Of a stretch of DNA of 64,000 nt, positions 17,629 through 27,048 are shown piece after piece. A program made the position numbers and the translations under genes. The stretch lies in assembly GCF_024172095.1 (NCBI RefSeq), contig NZ_JAMZDX010000004.1:310001-374000 (forward strand), in the 5' to 3' direction. The stretch is from Kitasatospora cinereorecta (GTDB taxonomy: Bacteria; Actinomycetota; Actinomycetes; Streptomycetales; Streptomycetaceae). Within the stretch, counting starts at the first letter, position 1; every line of letters starts with the position of its first letter. Below the pieces are notes generated by a model. That model was given only the letters and a program-made list of their open reading frames with translations, was not told the DNA's origin and searched no databases.

Positions 17629-20600
17629 CCGAGCCCCGTACCCCGACCGCCCCGGCCACCGACCCCGCCGACCCGCGCGGGGCGGTGGACGCCCTGGCCG
17701 GCTGCACCCGGCCGTACCTGATCGGCGTCCGGCACCACAGCCCGGCGCTGGCCGCCGTGGTGCCGGCGCTGCTGGAGCGGGCCGACCCGCAGGTGCTCTG
17801 CGTGGAGCTGCCCGCCGACTTCCAGTCCTGGCTGCCGCACCTCGCCGACCCCGGCACCCTCGCGCCCGTCGCCCTCGCGGGCGCGGACGGGACCGGCCGG
17901 CTCGGCTTCTACCCGTTCGCCGACTTCTCGCCCGAACTCGCCGCGATCCGCTGGGCGCGCGAGCACGGGGTGGAGGTCCGCTGCTGCGACCTGCCGCTGG
18001 CCGACAAGGGCTGGACGGCCGACGCCGCGCCGGCCGGGACCGGCGCCCGGCCGGCCGGGCGTACCTACGCCGCCGCGCTGCAGGCCTCCGGCACCGGCCG
18101 GGACGGCGACGACCTGTGGGACCGCTCGGTCGAGGTCCGGGCGCCCGGCAGCGACCCCGAGGCGGTCCGCCGGGCGGCGCTGGCGGTCGGCTGGGCGCTG
18201 CGCGGCGACGCCGTCGCCCGCGGCGGCGTCCCGGCCGGCGACCTCGCCCGCGAGGCGCACATGCGCGCCGTGATCGCCGACGCGGCGGCCGGCGGCCGCC
18301 GGGTGGTCGCGCTGGTGGGTGCCTTCCACGGCCCCGCCCTGCCCGCCGAGGACGGCGACCACCCCGCGCCGACGGCGCCACCGTCGGCCACCGCGGACGA
18401 CGCCCCGGTCACCTCGCTCGTCCCGTACACCTTCGACCTGCTCGACGAGCGGTCCGGCTACCCGGCCGGCATCCGCGACCCGCGCTGGCAGCAGGCCGTG
18501 CTCGGCGCCCAGGGCGACCCGCAGCGCGTCCAGCGGGCGGCGGCCCGGGCGATCACCGACGTGTGCCGCGAGCTCCGTGCCGCCGGCCACCCCGCCGGGA
18601 CCGGCGAGGCCGCCGAGACCCTGCGGCTGGCGGGCGACCTGGCCCGGCTGCGCGGCCTGCCCGCGCCCGGCCGCGGCGAACTGCTGGAGGCGGTCACCGC
18701 CGTCCTCGGCCAGGGCGAACCGCTCGGCCGCGGCCGGGCGCTGGCCCGGGCCCTGGAGACGGTGCTGGTCGGCACCGAGCGCGGGCGGCTCGCGCCCGGC
18801 ACCCCGCGCTCCGGCCTCGGCCCGTCCGTGGAGGCGGAGCTGACCGCCCTGCGCCTGCCCTGCCCGGACGACCCGGACTCCCGCGAACTGCGGCTCGACC
18901 CGCTGCGCTCCCCGCTGGACGGGCGCCGCGAGGTGCTGCTCCAGCGGCTCGACGTCTGCGGCATCGGCTACGGCACACCGGTCGAGGTCGCCGGCACCGG
19001 CGACGGCGCCGCCCTGACCACCCGTTGGCGGATGGCCTGGACGCCGTCGGCCGCCGTCCGGCTCGACCTGGCCGGCGTCCGCGGCGTCACCGCCGAGATC
19101 GCCGCCGCCGGCACCCTGCGGGAGACCGCCCGCCGCCAGGCTGCGGACGGCGGGCCGACCTGCGAGCAGCTGCTGGCCGGGCTGCGCGCCGCGGCCCGCT
19201 GCGACCTGCCCGCCCTGGTGGCCGAACGGCTCACCGAGGCCGAGCACTTGCTGCCCGCCACCGCGACCCTGCCGGAACTCCTCGCCGCCCTGGACCTGCT
19301 GGAGGCACTGCGGCTGGCCCACCTGCCCGGCACCACCGAGGACACCCGGGCGCAGGCCGCCGAACTGGCCGCCACCCTGCTGGACGCGGCGGTCCGCGGG
19401 CTGCCCGGCCTGGCCGGCAGCGAGGACCCGGCGGACGCCGCCGCCCTCGTCGCCCTCGCCACCCGGGCCGGTGAGCACCGGCTCGGGCTGCGGATGGACG
19501 AGGCGCTCGCCGCTCTCGCCGCCACCGGCTCGCCGCTGGTCCAGGGCGCCGCCCTGGCCTGCCGCGTCCTGCTCGACCTGGACGCCGCCGACCGCCTCGG
19601 CGCCCGCGCCGCCGGCTGGGTCGACGCCGCCGGCGAGCCCGAGGGCCGGCGCCGCCTCGCCCGGCTGCTCACCGGCCTGCTGACGGCCGGCGGCCCGCTG
19701 CTCCAGTACGCGCCCGACGCGCTGGGCCCGCTCATGGGGCGGATCGACGCCCTGCCCGACCGGGGTTTCCTCGACCGCCTCCCCGCGCTGCGGGCCGGCT
19801 TCGACGCGCTCAGCCCGACCGGCCGCGGCCGGCTCCTCGACACCGTCGCCGAACGGCTCGGCGACCGCCTCGACCTGACGCTGGCCGCCCCGGCCGACCT
19901 GATCGCCCTCTGGACGGCCGCCGACGCGGCCGCCGCCGAGGCCCTCGCGGCTCTCGGCCTCCCGGGCACCGGGCCCTCCCCCACCACCCCGGCCCCCACC
20001 GCCCCGGCCGAGGACACCCCACCCGTGGTCGATCCGGCGCCGTCGTCCGACGCCGGCCGGCTGTCGCCCACCGACCGCTGGCGCCTGCTGCTCGGCCGCG
20101 AGCCGGAGCGCCTGGCCGGCGGCGCCCGCCGCTACGCCCACGCCCTCGACGAGCTGTACGGCGCCGGCCGGGGCGAGGGCAGCGCCGACCACCAGGGCGG
20201 TTCGGGCACCGGCGGCGGCCAGGAGGCGTCCTTCCCGACCGCCCGGGAGTGGTCCGAGGAACTGGAGGCGCTGTTCGGCGCCGACGTCCGCGAGGAGGTG
20301 CTGGCCGCCGCCGCGGACGCCGGCCGCACCGACGTCCTCGCCGAGCTCGACCCGGCCTCCGTCCGCCCGTCCATGGACCTGCTCACCTCGGTGCTCAACC
20401 TGGCCGGCGGCATGCCCGAGCACCAACTCGCCCGGCTGCGGCCCCTGGTGCGACGCCTGGTCGACGAGCTCTCCCGCGAACTGGCCACCCGGCTGCGCCC
20501 CGCGCTCACCGGCCTGGCCACCCCGCGACCGACCCGCCGCCCGGGCGGCCGGATCGACCTGCCGCGCACCCTGCGCGCCAACCTGGCCCACACCCGCCGG

Positions 20601-21176
20601 CTGGCGGACGGCCGGACCGTCGTGGTGCCCGAGCAGCCGGTGTTCAGCACCCGCTCGCGCCGCGAGGCGGACTGGCGGCTGATCCTGCTGGTCGACGTCT
20701 CCGGCTCGATGGAGGCGTCGGTCATCTGGTCCGCCCTCACCGCGGCGGTCCTGGGCGGGGTGCCGACCCTGTCCACGCACTTCCTGGCGTTCTCCACCGA
20801 GGTCGCCGACCTCACCGAGCGGGTCAGCGATCCGCTGTCCCTGCTGCTGGAGGTCCGGGTCGGCGGCGGCACCCACATCGCCGCCGGCCTCGCCCACGCG
20901 CGCTCCCTGGTCACCGTGCCCAGCCGCACCCTGGTCGTGGTCGTCTCCGACTTCGAGGAGGGCTACCCGCTGGGCGGCCTGCTCGGCGAGGTCCGGGCCC
21001 TGGCCGCCTCGGGTGTGCACCTGATGGGCTGCGCGGCGCTGGACGACTCCGGCACGCCCCGCTACTCGGTGCCGGTGGCCCGTCAACTCGTCGCCGCCGG
21101 AATGCCGGTGGCCGCACTCAGTCCGCTCGCCCTCGCCCGCTGGGTCGGCGACCGCCTCCGGGGAGAGACCCGATGA
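17625..21176 (+). CDS. DUF5682 and VWA domain fusion protein (YehM-YehP-like)
   Basis: A 1183-residue protein. The N-terminal ~770 residues, beginning RPYLIGVRHHSPALAAVVPALLERADPQVLCVELP, match DUF5682 (YehM-like). After a Pro/Ala/Thr-rich linker near residues 780-805, the C-terminal part ends in a VWA domain with a complete MIDAS: DVSGSMEAS near 1024, the Thr in GGGTHIAAG, and the Asp in VVSDFEEG. VWA domains of this kind bind a divalent metal and partner proteins, typically the MoxR ATPase next door. In E. coli the two parts are separate genes, so this is a fusion. GTGA overlap upstream and ATGA overlap downstream tie it into the operon. Confidence 0.88.
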   Translation: MTEPRTPTAPATDPADPRGAVDALAGCTRPYLIGVRHHSPALAAVVPALLERADPQVLCVELPADFQSWLPHLADPGTLAPVALAGADGTGRLGFYPFADFSPELAAIRWAREHGVEVRCCDLPLADKGWTADAAPAGTGARPAGRTYAAALQASGTGRDGDDLWDRSVEVRAPGSDPEAVRRAALAVGWALRGDAVARGGVPAGDLAREAHMRAVIADAAAGGRRVVALVGAFHGPALPAEDGDHPAPTAPPSATADDAPVTSLVPYTFDLLDERSGYPAGIRDPRWQQAVLGAQGDPQRVQRAAARAITDVCRELRAAGHPAGTGEAAETLRLAGDLARLRGLPAPGRGELLEAVTAVLGQGEPLGRGRALARALETVLVGTERGRLAPGTPRSGLGPSVEAELTALRLPCPDDPDSRELRLDPLRSPLDGRREVLLQRLDVCGIGYGTPVEVAGTGDGAALTTRWRMAWTPSAAVRLDLAGVRGVTAEIAAAGTLRETARRQAADGGPTCEQLLAGLRAAARCDLPALVAERLTEAEHLLPATATLPELLAALDLLEALRLAHLPGTTEDTRAQAAELAATLLDAAVRGLPGLAGSEDPADAAALVALATRAGEHRLGLRMDEALAALAATGSPLVQGAALACRVLLDLDAADRLGARAAGWVDAAGEPEGRRRLARLLTGLLTAGGPLLQYAPDALGPLMGRIDALPDRGFLDRLPALRAGFDALSPTGRGRLLDTVAERLGDRLDLTLAAPADLIALWTAADAAAAEALAALGLPGTGPSPTTPAPTAPAEDTPPVVDPAPSSDAGRLSPTDRWRLLLGREPERLAGGARRYAHALDELYGAGRGEGSADHQGGSGTGGGQEASFPTAREWSEELEALFGADVREEVLAAAADAGRTDVLAELDPASVRPSMDLLTSVLNLAGGMPEHQLARLRPLVRRLVDELSRELATRLRPALTGLATPRPTRRPGGRIDLPRTLRANLAHTRRLADGRTVVVPEQPVFSTRSRREADWRLILLVDVSGSMEASVIWSALTAAVLGGVPTLSTHFLAFSTEVADLTERVSDPLSLLLEVRVGGGTHIAAGLAHARSLVTVPSRTLVVVVSDFEEGYPLGGLLGEVRALAASGVHLMGCAALDDSGTPRYSVPVARQLVAAGMPVAALSPLALARWVGDRLRGETR

Positions 21177-23059
21177 CCCCGACGTCCCCTGCCGACGACC
21201 TCCGCCTGCCGCCCGTCGCACCCGAGGTGCTGGCGGCGGCGGTGGAGTCCCTCACCTCCCGGCTGCGCAAGAAGCTGGACGCGGCGATCGAGCAGTACGC
21301 CGCCCTGCCGCTCGCCGCCCCGGCCGACGGCCTGGACGGCGTCGCCGTCCGCTGCGGCGAGGACGCCGTGGTCACCCTCGTCCCGGGCCCCGGTGGCGCG
21401 GTCACCGCGGAGGACCAGGCGCGGTGCAGCTGCCTGCTCGCGCCACGCTGCCTGCACCGGGCGGCCGTCCTCGGCTGCTGCCCGCTCGCCGACCCGGCCG
21501 CCGCCCCTGACACCCCCTCGGAGTCCCCGGAATCCGGAACGGGCGCCGAATCGGCGGCACCGGTTGCCGAAGACGCTTCCGCGGAGCCCGAGCCCGCCGA
21601 ACCCGTGACGCCCACCCCCGCCCAGGCCGCGGCCGCCGCGGACCTGTGGGCCGCCGCCGCGGCCGCCCTGGCGGCCGGGGTGCCCGCCGCCGGGGCCGTC
21701 CCGCAGGCCGAACTGCTGCGCGCCGCCCACACCGCCCGGCTGGCCGACCTGCACCGCGCGGAGGCCGCGGCCCTGCGCGTGGTCCGCGGACTGCGCTCCG
21801 CCCGGGCCCGGCACGGCAGCCACCGCACCGCCGACCTGGCCGCCGCGCTGCGCGAACTCCTGCTCACCACCGCACTGCTGCGCTCCGGCCCGGCCGACCG
21901 CGCCCTGTTCGGCACCGCCCGCCGCGCCTACCGCCCGGGCGGCGCCCTGCGCGTGTTCGGCGTCTGCCGCGAACCGGTGCTGGCCGCCACCGGCTACGGC
22001 GGCGTGGTGACCCACCTGGTCACCGAGGACGGCCGCTGGCTGTCCGTCGCCGACGTCAAGCCCGGCGGACCGGCCCGCGCCCGCGCCGCCGGCACCGCCC
22101 CCGTCTCGGTCGGCGCCGCCGCCCTCGACCACGCCGCGCTGTCCCGCGGCGGCCTGCTGATCTCCGGCGCCACGGTCTCGGCGGACGGGCGGCTGGGCTC
22201 CGGCCGGGGCGTACGGGCCAACCCGGTCCCCGGCCTGGACTGGCAGTCCGGCCCGCTGGCCGCCCTGTTCACCCGCCCGCTGGCCGACGCCGTGGCCGAA
22301 CGCCTCGCCGACGGCCCGCTCGCCGACCCGGAACAGACCGACCGGCTGCGCCGACCGGTCGGCTGCGACCTGCTGGTCCTCGGCGCGGAGGCCGACACCG
22401 TGCTCGCCCGCGAGCTGGACCCGGCGACCGGGACCCCGCACGGTCCGCTGATCCACCTGATCGCCGCCAACCGGCACCCCGACCTGGCCCACACCGCCAA
22501 CCTGGCCCGCCTCGCCGGCCGCCCCGGGCTGCGCATCCGGGTGCTCGCCCGGGTGGAGCCCGACCGGGCCACCACCCTCCGGCCGCTGGCCGTCGCCCCG
22601 GTCCCCGGTGCGCCCGCCACGCTGCGGCTGCCGGCCGAGTGGCAGGGCCGCGCCGACCTCGGCTACGACCTGCTCCAGGGGACGCACCTGCCCTCCGCGG
22701 AGGAGTGCGCGGCCCACGCGGCACCCGTCGGCGCCGGTCCCGACCCGCTCGGCGACTCCCCGCTCTGGCGGGTCCGCCGTCAGGTCGAACTCGCCGTCGC
22801 CGGCGGCCGACGCGCCCTCGCCGAGGCCCAGCGCAGCGGCACCGCCCGGTCGGACGCCACCGCCCTGCGGCGCACCGGCTTCCACACCGCCGCCGACCTG
22901 CTGTCCGGGCTGACCGGCGAGGCCGACCGGCGCCGCCGCGACGCCTTCGGCCGCCTCGGCGACCCGGACGCCGACCGCTACGCCGCGAGCTGGCTCGCCG
23001 CCGCCCTCCACCTGACCGCCGCCGAACGCGAAGTCGTCCGCACCACCTGGCACATTTAG
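21173..23059 (+). CDS. SWIM zinc-finger protein (YehQ-like)
   Basis: A 628-residue protein with a SWIM-type zinc site CxCx(6)CxH (CSCLLAPRCLH) at about residues 86-96, followed by an acidic, low-complexity linker (residues ~110-145). The rest is a large C-terminal region of unknown fold containing WLSVADVKPGGPARARA and RRDAFGRLGDPDADRYAASWLAAALHLT. SWIM fingers usually bind DNA or proteins. It is the last gene of the operon and begins by an ATGA overlap. The counterpart in E. coli is yehQ. Its biochemical role is unknown. Confidence 0.87.
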   Translation: MTPTSPADDLRLPPVAPEVLAAAVESLTSRLRKKLDAAIEQYAALPLAAPADGLDGVAVRCGEDAVVTLVPGPGGAVTAEDQARCSCLLAPRCLHRAAVLGCCPLADPAAAPDTPSESPESGTGAESAAPVAEDASAEPEPAEPVTPTPAQAAAAADLWAAAAAALAAGVPAAGAVPQAELLRAAHTARLADLHRAEAAALRVVRGLRSARARHGSHRTADLAAALRELLLTTALLRSGPADRALFGTARRAYRPGGALRVFGVCREPVLAATGYGGVVTHLVTEDGRWLSVADVKPGGPARARAAGTAPVSVGAAALDHAALSRGGLLISGATVSADGRLGSGRGVRANPVPGLDWQSGPLAALFTRPLADAVAERLADGPLADPEQTDRLRRPVGCDLLVLGAEADTVLARELDPATGTPHGPLIHLIAANRHPDLAHTANLARLAGRPGLRIRVLARVEPDRATTLRPLAVAPVPGAPATLRLPAEWQGRADLGYDLLQGTHLPSAEECAAHAAPVGAGPDPLGDSPLWRVRRQVELAVAGGRRALAEAQRSGTARSDATALRRTGFHTAADLLSGLTGEADRRRRDAFGRLGDPDADRYAASWLAAALHLTAAEREVVRTTWHI

Positions 23060-23076
23060 GGGGCTCGGGGAACTGC

Positions 23077-23134
23077 GAGGCCGACCCCGGGAGTGGCGAC
23101 ACCAGCGAAGTGCGCCGGCCCCGGGATCGGCCTC
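23077..23134. terminator. Bidirectional terminator-like hairpin after the yeh-like operon
   Basis: Fifteen-base arms at 23077-23091 (GAGGCCGACCCCGGG) and 23120-23134 pair at 14 of 15 positions around a 28-nt loop. It lies between the operon and the convergent oxidoreductase gene. Confidence 0.65.
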
Positions 23135-23140
23135 CCTCCG

Positions 23141-24190
23141 TCAGTCCAGCGCCCGCAGGGCGGTCAGCACGGCGATGTCGAGCGCCGGGTCGGTGCCGTC
23201 CGGGGAGCTGACGGACAGCCGGGTCGCCAGACCCGCGTAGCGGCGGTGGATCTCCGCCGCGACCTCCTCCACCGTCCCGGCGACGGCGAACGCGTCGAAC
23301 ACCTCGTCGTCGATCAGTTCCGCCATCCGCTGCCAGTTGCCGCGCAGCGACAGCCGGTGCAGGTCCTCGTGCAGGTCCTGCCAGCCGTGCTGGGCGAGGA
23401 CGGGCAGGTAGGCGGGGGTGGAGGCGTAAAAGGCGATCCGCCCGCGCAGGGCGGCGCGGTTGGCGGCGAGTTCCTCCGCGGTGCGGCCGGTCGCGGCCAG
23501 CACGTTGCCGGCGATCTCGAACGGCCGGTCCGTCCACGGCTCGCGGTCGGCCTCGGCCTGCGCGCGCGCCGCACGGACGCCCGGCAGCACCCGGTCGCGC
23601 AGGTACTCGACGGTGGTGAACGGGTGGCTGATGAACCCGTCGGCGACCGCGCCGGCGGTGACGGTCATCAGCGGTCCGACCCCGGCGAGCAGGATCCGCG
23701 GGACGCCGGCGGCGACCGGCGGCGGCGCGAACACCGGCGTCATCACGGTGTGGGTGTAGAAGTCGCCGCGGAAGCGCAGCCGGTCGCCGGTCTGCCAGCT
23801 GTGCCAGATCGCCCGCACCGCGTGCACGTACTCCCGCATCCGGGCCGCCGGGCGGTCCCACGGCATGCCGAAGCGGCGCTCGATGTGCGGCTTGACCTGC
23901 GATCCGAGGCCGACGACGGCCCGGCCGCCGGACACCTCGTGGACGCCCCACGCCTGGTAGGCCAGCGTCATCGGGGTCCGGGCGAACGCCACCGCGACGC
24001 CGGTCGCCAGTTCGATCCGGCTGGTCCGGTCGGCGGCGCGGGCCAGTTGGATGAACGGGTCGTGCGCCGTCTCGGCCACCACCAGCCGGTCCAGTCCGGC
24101 CCGCTCGGCCTGCTCGGCGGCCGCCAGGACCCCGGCCGGGTCCCCGGGCACCGACACGTCGTACCGCAGCGCATCGTCCTGACGGTCCAC
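23141..24190 (-). CDS. LLM-class F420-dependent oxidoreductase
   Basis: A 349-residue luciferase-like TIM-barrel oxidoreductase. It shows VAETAHDPFIQLARAADRT near residue 38, ELATGVAVAFARTPMTLA near 60, and SGGRAVVGLGSQVKPHIERRFGMPW near 90, the standard pattern of the subfamily predicted to use coenzyme F420. The later ILLAGVGPLMTVTAGAVADG fits the cofactor-phosphate region. The substrate is unknown. It starts with GTG. It stands alone between the yeh-like operon and hemC and converges on the former. Confidence 0.88.
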   Translation of the reverse strand: MDRQDDALRYDVSVPGDPAGVLAAAEQAERAGLDRLVVAETAHDPFIQLARAADRTSRIELATGVAVAFARTPMTLAYQAWGVHEVSGGRAVVGLGSQVKPHIERRFGMPWDRPAARMREYVHAVRAIWHSWQTGDRLRFRGDFYTHTVMTPVFAPPPVAAGVPRILLAGVGPLMTVTAGAVADGFISHPFTTVEYLRDRVLPGVRAARAQAEADREPWTDRPFEIAGNVLAATGRTAEELAANRAALRGRIAFYASTPAYLPVLAQHGWQDLHEDLHRLSLRGNWQRMAELIDDEVFDAFAVAGTVEEVAAEIHRRYAGLATRLSVSSPDGTDPALDIAVLTALRALD

Positions 24191-24296
24191 CGGTTCGTAC
24201 CTCCCGCTACCCGCGGGCCCCGTCGCCCGCGGGTAGCGACCCTACCGCCCGGCCCGACGTGCACCGACAGCCGATCCGGGCGGTCCGACGGCGACG

Positions 24297-25229
24297 TCAG
24301 TGCGGGATGCCGGAGATCAGCTCCGCCGCGCCCTGCCGCTTGAGGGCCAGTGCGCAGGAGGTGCCGAGGTCCTCGGGGCTGAGCGAGCCGGCCCACTCGT
24401 GGGCGTCCATGATCCGCTTGCCGTCCGGGGAGAACACCCGTCCGCGCAGCGACAGCCGGCCGTCCCGCTCGGCCTTGGCGTACCCGGCGATCGGGGCGTT
24501 GCAGTGGCCCTGGAGGACGTGCAGGAACATCCGCTCGGCGGCGGCCTCCCGCCACGTCCCGGGGTGGCCGAGGCCGGAGACCGCGTCGATGGTGGCGGTG
24601 TCGTCCTCACGGCACTGCAGGGCGAGGATGCCGGCGCCGATCGGCGGGCACATCGCCTCCACGCTCAGCACCTCGGCGATCCGGTCCTGTTGGCCGATCC
24701 GCTCCAGGCCGGAGACGGCGAGCAGCAGGGCGTCCACCTCGCCCGCGTCGAGCTTGGCGAGCCGGCTGTTGGCGTTGCCGCGGATCGGTACGCACTCCAG
24801 CTCCGGGTGCGAGGCGGCGAGTTGGGCGATCCGGCGGACCGAGGAGGTGCCGATCCTGGTCCCGGCCGGGAGCAGGTCGAGCGTGAGTCCACCCGGGTGG
24901 ACGAGCGCGTCGCGGATGTCGTCGCGCTCCAGGTACGCGGCGAAGACCGTGCCGGCGGGCAGCGGCCGGTCGGCGGGGACGTCCTTCAGGCAGTGCACGG
25001 CCAGGTCGGCCTCCCCGGCGAGCAGCGCGGCGTCGACCTCCTTGGTGAACGCGCCCTTCCCGCCGAGCGCCGCCAGGTCCCCCATCCACCGGTCGCCCGA
25101 GGTGGTCACGGGCACCACCTCGGTGCGGATTCCGGGATGGAGCGCCGCAAGTTCGACGCGGACGCGCTCCACCTGGGCGAGCGCCATCGGGGAGGAGCGG
25201 GAGACGATGCGAATCAGCTCAGCAGCCAT
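24297..25229 (-). CDS. hemC: Hydroxymethylbilane synthase (porphobilinogen deaminase)
   Basis: A 310-residue enzyme that joins four porphobilinogen units into hydroxymethylbilane on the way to haem, cobalamin and sirohaem. It has the N-terminal RIVSRSSPMALAQ, the GDRWMGDLAALGGKGAFTKEVDAALL block, VHCLKDVPADRP and the dipyrromethane-cofactor cysteine Cys243 in GHCNAPIAG, matching the E. coli position. I take ATG 25229. It is a solitary gene: the usual hemA-hemC-hemD/hemB neighbours are absent, so it may be a second copy; only the whole genome can tell. Confidence 0.94.
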   Translation of the reverse strand: MAAELIRIVSRSSPMALAQVERVRVELAALHPGIRTEVVPVTTSGDRWMGDLAALGGKGAFTKEVDAALLAGEADLAVHCLKDVPADRPLPAGTVFAAYLERDDIRDALVHPGGLTLDLLPAGTRIGTSSVRRIAQLAASHPELECVPIRGNANSRLAKLDAGEVDALLLAVSGLERIGQQDRIAEVLSVEAMCPPIGAGILALQCREDDTATIDAVSGLGHPGTWREAAAERMFLHVLQGHCNAPIAGYAKAERDGRLSLRGRVFSPDGKRIMDAHEWAGSLSPEDLGTSCALALKRQGAAELISGIPH

Positions 25230-25328
25230 GCCTGATGATAGACCGTCAGACACCCTCTCCCGGCCACGCCGTGCACGCGTCACGCCCGCCGTCCGGCCGT
25301 CTCCGGCGCCCTGGCAGACTGTCGCCCC

Positions 25329-26543
25329 GTGCCGATCACAGGTCCCCCGCCCTCCCTCCCGCCGGAACCGGTCCGCCTGGACGAGGCGTTCCTCGACGAC
25401 CCGCACGCCGCGTACGCGGGCCTCCACCGGCGGGGCGGCGCGGTGCACCGGGCCGTGGCGCCGGACGAGTGCCCGGTCTGGCTGGTGACCGGCTACCGGG
25501 CGGTCCACGCCGCCGCGGCGGACGGCCGGTTGGCGCTCGACAAGCGGCATGCCCGGAGCCGCGGCACGGCCGGCGACTCGCTCCCGCCCGAGTTGGACGC
25601 GCACCTGCTCAACTCCGACGGTGCCGACCACGCCCGGCTGCGCCGCCTGACGGCCGCCGCGCTCGGCCCGCGCCGGATCGCGGGGCTCCGCCCCCGCCTC
25701 CGGGCGACCGTCGACGGTCTCCTCGACCCGATCGCGGCCCGGGGTTCGGGCGATCTGGTCGGTGAGTTCGCCGACCCGCTCGCGATCGCCGTGATCTGCG
25801 ACCTGCTCGGTGTCCCGGAGGCCGACCGGGTCGACTTCCGGTCCTGGACGGACACCCTGCTCTCCCCGGATCCGGGTGCCCCGGCCCGCTCCCGGGAGGC
25901 GATGCGCGCGATGCTCGGCTTCCTCGCCGATCTGACGGCCCGCAAGCGCCGCACCCCGGCCGACGACCTCCTCTCCGACCTGATCGCGGCCGCGGGTGAC
26001 GGCCGGCTGGCCGAGCACGAGCTGCTCGCGATGCTGTTCCTGCTGCTCTTCGCGGGCTACCACAACACGGCTGCCCTGGTGTCGAGTACGGTCCTGGCCC
26101 TGCTCGCCCACCCGCACCACCTCGCCGCCGTCCGCACCGGCCGCCTGGACCTGGCGGACGTCACCGAGGAGGTCCTGCGGTGGGACTCCCCGGCGGTGCT
26201 GGCGGTTCGCCGCTTCCCCACCAAGGACATGCGGCTGGCGGACCGGGGCCTCGGTGCGGGTGACCGGGTCTGGCTGTCCTGGGCCGCCGCCAACCGGGAC
26301 CCGTCGGTCTTCCCCGACCCGGACGTCTTCGATCCCACCCGGGCCGGCCCCCGGCACCTGGCATTCGGTCGCGGTCCGCACCACTGCGTGGGCGCGGCGC
26401 TGGCCCGTCTCGAGAACGAGGTCGCGGTCGAGGCGCTGCTCCACCGCTTCCCGCGGCTCGCCCTGGCGGCGGAGCCGGGGGCGCTCGGCCGGCGGCGGTC
26501 GCTGCGCAGCGGCGCGCTGACGGCGCTGCCCGTCACCGTCTGA
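25329..26543 (+). CDS. Cytochrome P450
   Basis: A 404-residue bacterial class I P450. The I-helix oxygen-activating motif reads AGYHNT near residue 243, with Asn in place of the usual acidic or amide neighbour of Thr. The K-helix ExxR is EEVLRW, and the haem loop is FGRGPHHCVGAALARLE with the thiolate Cys353. The start is GTG 25329. No ferredoxin or ferredoxin reductase and no biosynthetic cluster surround it, so the substrate cannot be guessed. It is divergent from hemC, sharing a 99-bp gap. Confidence 0.93.
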   Translation: MPITGPPPSLPPEPVRLDEAFLDDPHAAYAGLHRRGGAVHRAVAPDECPVWLVTGYRAVHAAAADGRLALDKRHARSRGTAGDSLPPELDAHLLNSDGADHARLRRLTAAALGPRRIAGLRPRLRATVDGLLDPIAARGSGDLVGEFADPLAIAVICDLLGVPEADRVDFRSWTDTLLSPDPGAPARSREAMRAMLGFLADLTARKRRTPADDLLSDLIAAAGDGRLAEHELLAMLFLLLFAGYHNTAALVSSTVLALLAHPHHLAAVRTGRLDLADVTEEVLRWDSPAVLAVRRFPTKDMRLADRGLGAGDRVWLSWAAANRDPSVFPDPDVFDPTRAGPRHLAFGRGPHHCVGAALARLENEVAVEALLHRFPRLALAAEPGALGRRRSLRSGALTALPVTV

Positions 26544-26603
26544 CGCCTCGCGTTGTCAGTGGCCGGTGCGAGGATCCTCGAACACGTGGACGAGGAGGGT
26601 CTG

Positions 26604-27041
26604 ATGGGTACGTGGGACACCGGGCCGTTCGACAATGACACGGCGGCCGACTTCGCCTTCACCTTCGACGAGTCGGCGCCGGAGGACCGTGAAGGCCTGG
26701 TCCGGGCGACGCTGAGCCGGGCCGCCCGGGCCCGGGGCGAGATCGAGGCCTCGGACGGCGAGGAGGCGGTGGCCGCGGCCGCACTGGTCGCCTCCCAGTG
26801 TCCGGGTGGTGAACCGGTCACCTCCAGCTTCGGCCCGGACAAGGTGCTGCCCGTCTTCCCGCCGGAGCTGCGGGCGATCGCGGTGGACGCCCTCGACCGG
26901 ATTCTCGCCGAGGAGTCCGAGCTGGCCGAGTTGTGGGACGAGAGCGGCGACGGCCCGCGCTGGCGCCGCGGTGTCACCCGGCTCCGCGCGGTCCTCGCCC
27001 CTGTCCCGCCGCCGCAGCCAGACGTGCTCCTCGACCGGTAG
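26604..27041 (+). CDS. DUF4259 domain protein
   Basis: A 145-residue protein beginning with MGTWDTGPFDNDTAADFAF, the hallmark of DUF4259. The chosen ATG follows GAGGAGGG by 5 nt; an upstream in-frame ATG at 26553 lacks a ribosome site. The family is widespread in Streptomyces and functionally uncharacterised. The C-terminal half contains ELAELWDE, also typical of the family. It follows the P450 gene on the same strand by 60 bp. Confidence 0.85.
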   Translation: MGTWDTGPFDNDTAADFAFTFDESAPEDREGLVRATLSRAARARGEIEASDGEEAVAAAALVASQCPGGEPVTSSFGPDKVLPVFPPELRAIAVDALDRILAEESELAELWDESGDGPRWRRGVTRLRAVLAPVPPPQPDVLLDR

Positions 27042-27048
27042 CCGCCGG

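Noticed and set aside
11197..18381. A 2394-codon open frame on the minus strand across the yeh-like operon
   Set aside because: It is a shadow of the plus-strand genes in very GC-rich DNA: compositionally biased, no domain resemblance, and it crosses several well-supported gene borders.
25329..26543. P450 as part of a natural-product gene cluster
   Set aside because: Neighbours are hemC and a DUF4259 gene; no scaffold-forming enzyme, ferredoxin or dedicated transporter lies nearby.
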